From positions 248,001 to 312,000 of the forward strand of contig NZ_JARLLG010000002.1 in assembly GCF_029382255.1 (NCBI RefSeq): DNA of 64,000 nucleotides, in the 5' to 3' direction. This DNA is from Isoptericola croceus (GTDB lineage Bacteria; Actinomycetota; Actinomycetes; Actinomycetales; Cellulomonadaceae). How positions within the stretch are numbered: the first letter of the stretch is position 1; every line of letters begins with the position of its first letter. Positions 61,117-64,000 of the stretch are shown in pieces. The position numbers were made by a program, and so were the translations under genes. The notes under the pieces were generated by a model that made no database searches, was not told where the DNA came from, and worked only from the letters and a program-made list of their open reading frames with translations.

Positions 61117-63555
61117 TCAGTGTCGGCGTCGCAGGCGCACTCCCGCCCAGGTCAGCGCCGTGCCGACCAGGACGAGGACCGCCGTGAGGGGCAGCAGCAC
61201 GCCACTCTCGAACCCGGTACGAGGGAGCGTCGAGGTGGTCGCCTCGTACGTCGGGCCAGAGCCGGTGCGGTTCGGGACGTCACCCAGGGGAACGGCGCCC
61301 GGGGCTGGTCCGGACGGGCCGGGGCTTTCGTCGTTGTTCCCGTCCTCATCGTTGTCCGACGACGACGGCGGGCCGGCCGGGCCCGGGTTGGACGACGGCG
61401 GGACGGCCGGGTCCGGGTCGGGTGCCGCGACCTCCTGGAACGTCCCCCCGCCAAGCCATGTGGTCGGGGTGTCGTCGGTGGCCAGGGTGGTGACCTCGTC
61501 CGTGTCCTGGGATGCTGCGGGGAGCGTCGTGGCCGCGAAGCGTGCGGAGTCGACGGTGTCGGGGAGCCGGGGATGCTCCTCCTCGAACCGTTCCGCAGAC
61601 ATCGACTCGCGGGGCGCCTCGTCGAAGATGACCCCACCCGTGATCTCGAGGAACCACTCCTGCTCACCGTGCGTCCACTCGTAGCGGTAGAGGGGCGTCT
61701 CCAGGCGTTCCATGTACTCGTCGTAGACCGTCTGCGGGTCCCACTGCGTGCGCGCCGGCCAGTCGGAGACGTCGCCCGAGCCGATGACGTCGTGGAACGC
61801 CCCGGGCCGTTCGGCGTCGCGGGCCTTGATCCACTCGGCGGCAACCCGCGCGGTGTACACGCGGCGCAGGTCGGCGTACTGCGGGTCGTTGTTCACCGCC
61901 TCTTCGAGGATCGGGGCGTAGGTGTCCGCGAGGAGCTCGTTGTTCCGGTCGACCACGTCCTGCGGGGCGTCGTCGCAGAGCCCGCCGCCCGGGAACTCGT
62001 AGTCGAGGTCCGCCGATTCGATCTGCGCCCGCAAGGGGGCGTCGAGGATGTACAGCTCGTCGCCGTCCTCGCGAACGGTCGCGGGCGTCGGGTCCACCCA
62101 GAACCGGTAGGGGTCGAGACAGACGAGCCCGTCGTCCGTGCGCTCCAGGGACTCCCAGAACTCAGGGCCGACCTCGCTGTCCGGGTCCATCTGGTCGGCG
62201 ATGGTGCGCTTGAAGGCCAGGTCCGCCTCCAGCAGCACACGGCCGGCATCCGTCGTGGCGAACTGCTCGTCGATGATCGTCTCGGGCTCGTCCGGGTTGA
62301 GGTTGACCCAGAACTGGCCCGGATCGAGCGCGAGCCAGGTGTTGAGCGCGTCGGACGACAGGTGGAGCGCTGCCTCGCCGCCGAACCCGGGCTCGGCGTC
62401 CTCGGGGAGCTCGTCCGCCGCGAAGGAGTACGCGAAGTCGTCGTTCCCCGGGTCGTCCGAGACGTAGCGCAGCTCGAGCGAGCGCCAGTCGATGCCGTGG
62501 AACCTCATCGGCGGGTACGCGCGCGGTGAGTTCTGCCCCATGAGTCTGCCGGCATTGGCGATCTCGCGCGCCTTCTGCGGGCTCACCCCTGAGTTCCTCG
62601 AGTAGTCGTACAGCGGGCTCACGGTGCGCTGCGAGGACGGCGAGAGCGACCAGGGGTGTTGCCGGGGGTTGGTCGGCAGACCGCGCGCCTTGTGGACGGA
62701 GTAGGTCCCACCTGCCTGGCGCACCTGGTTCCGCGCTGCAGCCGTGGGCTTGCTACCGAAGACCTGGTGCGGCCGATACCCGGCGCGCCCGTCGGCCCTC
62801 AGCCGCTGCGCCTGCTCGGCGCTGAGCCGGTTCCCCGTCGTGACGCGGACGGTCTGCTTCGTCTTGTCGTTGCGGGCGTCGGGAGGGTTGCGGTCGTTCG
62901 CGTGCTGGTTCAGGTCGGGGCACATCCAGTCGGAGAGGTCCTCGCTGAACGGCAGGTACTGCATCGCGGACAGCCCGAACCTGTAGTTGCGGGCCGACTC
63001 CTGCAGGTAGGAGCCGTACACCTCCTTCCACTCGTCCCAGAAGAGCGGCTCGTCCGGTGGTTCACCGGTGCCGTCCCACTCCTCGATCTCCAGGTCCTTC
63101 AGCACCTTGTACGTCTTGTAGGACCACTGGAAGTGCTGTGACGAACCAGGTGCAGACTCTGCCCACTCGTCGACGATCCGGTCGAACTGCTCGTCGTGGA
63201 CCTCCGCCATGTCCTCGATGAGGGCCCAGTCCTCGTCGTACGTGAAGTCCTCGCCCACGGTCTCGGGTGGGGCGTCGTCCGACCCGGGGTCGGGCCACTC
63301 GTCGATCGCCCCGTCGTCCTCGTCCTTGAGCTCGCCGTCGATCTCGTCCCAGACCTCCGTGCACCAGTCGTTCATCACCGCGTACGGGTTGGCCTGTGCG
63401 GCCGGTGCGGTCAGCACGGGTGCCGCGCCGAGTCCGACCACGACGGCGGTCGCGGTCGTCAGCGCCACGGAGCGGCGGCGCCGCCGGGAGCGTTCCCACC
63501 GGCGTTCCTCGCCAGTGGACTCGGGCTTCTCGGGCGGATGTTCAGGCGATGTCAC
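61117..63555 (-). CDS. LPXTG cell-wall-anchored protein of unknown function
   Basis: About 812 residues from GTG 63555 (a longer frame starts at 63648). A basic stretch ([12 protein letters not shown]) leads into a signal sequence ending near AAQANP. The large middle part is acidic and rich in Asp, Glu and Trp, with a few Cys, and has no motif I recognise. A Pro/Ser/Asp-rich stalk follows, then the sorting signal LPRTGFESG, a hydrophobic helix and the tail RLRRRH. Sortase should link it to peptidoglycan. A role in surface binding or polymer processing is possible but unproven. Confidence 0.8.
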   Translation of the reverse strand: MTSPEHPPEKPESTGEERRWERSRRRRRSVALTTATAVVVGLGAAPVLTAPAAQANPYAVMNDWCTEVWDEIDGELKDEDDGAIDEWPDPGSDDAPPETVGEDFTYDEDWALIEDMAEVHDEQFDRIVDEWAESAPGSSQHFQWSYKTYKVLKDLEIEEWDGTGEPPDEPLFWDEWKEVYGSYLQESARNYRFGLSAMQYLPFSEDLSDWMCPDLNQHANDRNPPDARNDKTKQTVRVTTGNRLSAEQAQRLRADGRAGYRPHQVFGSKPTAAARNQVRQAGGTYSVHKARGLPTNPRQHPWSLSPSSQRTVSPLYDYSRNSGVSPQKAREIANAGRLMGQNSPRAYPPMRFHGIDWRSLELRYVSDDPGNDDFAYSFAADELPEDAEPGFGGEAALHLSSDALNTWLALDPGQFWVNLNPDEPETIIDEQFATTDAGRVLLEADLAFKRTIADQMDPDSEVGPEFWESLERTDDGLVCLDPYRFWVDPTPATVREDGDELYILDAPLRAQIESADLDYEFPGGGLCDDAPQDVVDRNNELLADTYAPILEEAVNNDPQYADLRRVYTARVAAEWIKARDAERPGAFHDVIGSGDVSDWPARTQWDPQTVYDEYMERLETPLYRYEWTHGEQEWFLEITGGVIFDEAPRESMSAERFEEEHPRLPDTVDSARFAATTLPAASQDTDEVTTLATDDTPTTWLGGGTFQEVAAPDPDPAVPPSSNPGPAGPPSSSDNDEDGNNDESPGPSGPAPGAVPLGDVPNRTGSGPTYEATTSTLPRTGFESGVLLPLTAVLVLVGTALTWAGVRLRRRH

Positions 63556-63820
63556 GACGGCCCCCCGGCGCCTTGAGTGGTGTCCTGGACTGCGAGTTCG
63601 GCCCGCCGAACTCTTGATCGTTGCACGACCGTGACCAAACCTACACAAGACAGGTGCCCCGGGCTAGGGATTTGGCCACCTGAGTTGCTTCAGGCGATCG
63701 AAGCTGTTCGCCGGTGATCCCACGGCGGGCCACAGGCGGGGAACCGACCCGCCGTACGCTCCGTTGACCAGCCGTACGATGCCGCCGTCGTGCTCCTCCC
63801 CGCCGCCCCCAGGAGTGTGT

Positions 63821-64000
63821 GTGTTCCGCCTTGCCCGCCTGTCCCTGGCCAACCGTGCTGTCGTGGCGCTCGCGACGATCGCGATCTTCGCCTTCGGCAC
63901 GCTCAGCCTGACGTCCCTCAAGCAGGAGCTCATCCCGTCGCTCGAGTTCCCGGCGGGCGCCATCGTGGCCGTCTACCCCGGCGCGTCGCCCGAGGTCGTC
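63821..64000 (+). CDS. RND efflux transporter, N-terminal fragment cut by the window edge
   Basis: Sixty codons are visible. LANRAVVALATIAIFAFGTLSL is the first membrane helix, and LKQELIPSLEFPAGAIVAVYPGASPEVV is the start of the porter domain typical of AcrB-like RND pumps (ACR_tran family). GTG at 63821 is chosen because AGGAG lies five bases before it. Divergent from the surface protein; the 265 bases between (63556-63820) hold no other gene. Confidence 0.8.
   Translation, partial: MFRLARLSLANRAVVALATIAIFAFGTLSLTSLKQELIPSLEFPAGAIVAVYPGASPEVV

Overview
This window is high-GC (about 70%) actinobacterial DNA, most likely from the Micrococcales (Cellulomonadaceae or Promicromonosporaceae). 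The reasons are a modular GH10 xylanase, the core order enolase / FtsB-like / DUF501 / Ppx / NDH-2, a ClpP pair with a ClgR/PopR-type regulator, GTG starts, and probable leaderless promoters with a TAGNNT box a few bases before the start codon.

Layout. 1-1469: two less GC-rich membrane-protein genes of unknown function. About 1571-1941: a broken 3' end of the repair helicase gene mfd, which marks a disrupted junction. 2056-8204: a LacI-controlled minus-strand operon (lacI, two CUT1 permeases, solute-binding lipoprotein, GH32 beta-fructosidase) for uptake and cleavage of fructosides. 8466-11870: secreted GH10 xylanase with five binding modules. 11888-12559: AlkD-like glycosylase. 12841-19301: a complete lasso-peptide cluster (nucleotidyltransferase, ABC exporter, HPr-kinase-like lasso kinase, B2 protease, cyclase, a 42-residue precursor, RRE protein). 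19332-25437: core genes including eno, ftsB-like, ppx and ndh. 25559-25632: a tRNA with anticodon UAA, followed by a 2.6-kb islet bounded by a near-perfect 25-bp copy of the tRNA 3' end and carrying an asparagine-synthetase-like gene. 28385-30023: PopR/ClgR-like regulator and a clpP pair.

30110-57913 is a biosynthetic gene cluster of about 28 kb. Its core is a type II, fatty-acid-like PKS: ketoreductase, ACP, FabZ dehydratase, one protein carrying both ketosynthase and chain-length factor, malonyltransferase and two AcpS-like proteins. Tailoring candidates are an aromatic-hydroxylase-type FAD monooxygenase, a second FAD oxidoreductase, a nitroreductase-like protein, an epoxide-hydrolase-like and a serine alpha/beta hydrolase, a GcvT-fold protein, a SnoaL/zinc-ribbon protein and a parallel beta-helix protein. 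A DrrABC-like exporter, SARP and LAL regulators, one glycosyltransferase and a five-gene set matching EvaA-E (3-amino-3-C-methyl-2,3,6-trideoxyhexose of the vancosamine type) complete it. The ketoreductase and dehydratase with no enoyl reductase, and no canonical aromatase/cyclase, suggest a polyene or partly reduced chain carrying one amino sugar; the product cannot be named from sequence alone.

58102-64000: LysR regulator and divergent EamA exporter, an ArsR-like repressor with a small upstream gene and a striking palindromic operator, a large LPXTG surface protein of unknown function, and the start of an RND transporter gene cut by the window edge.

The two most interesting systems are the lasso cluster, whose precursor ends in Ser beside a lasso-type kinase and a nucleotidyltransferase, and the fused KS-CLF cluster with its amino-sugar pathway and adjoining ClpP paralogues.
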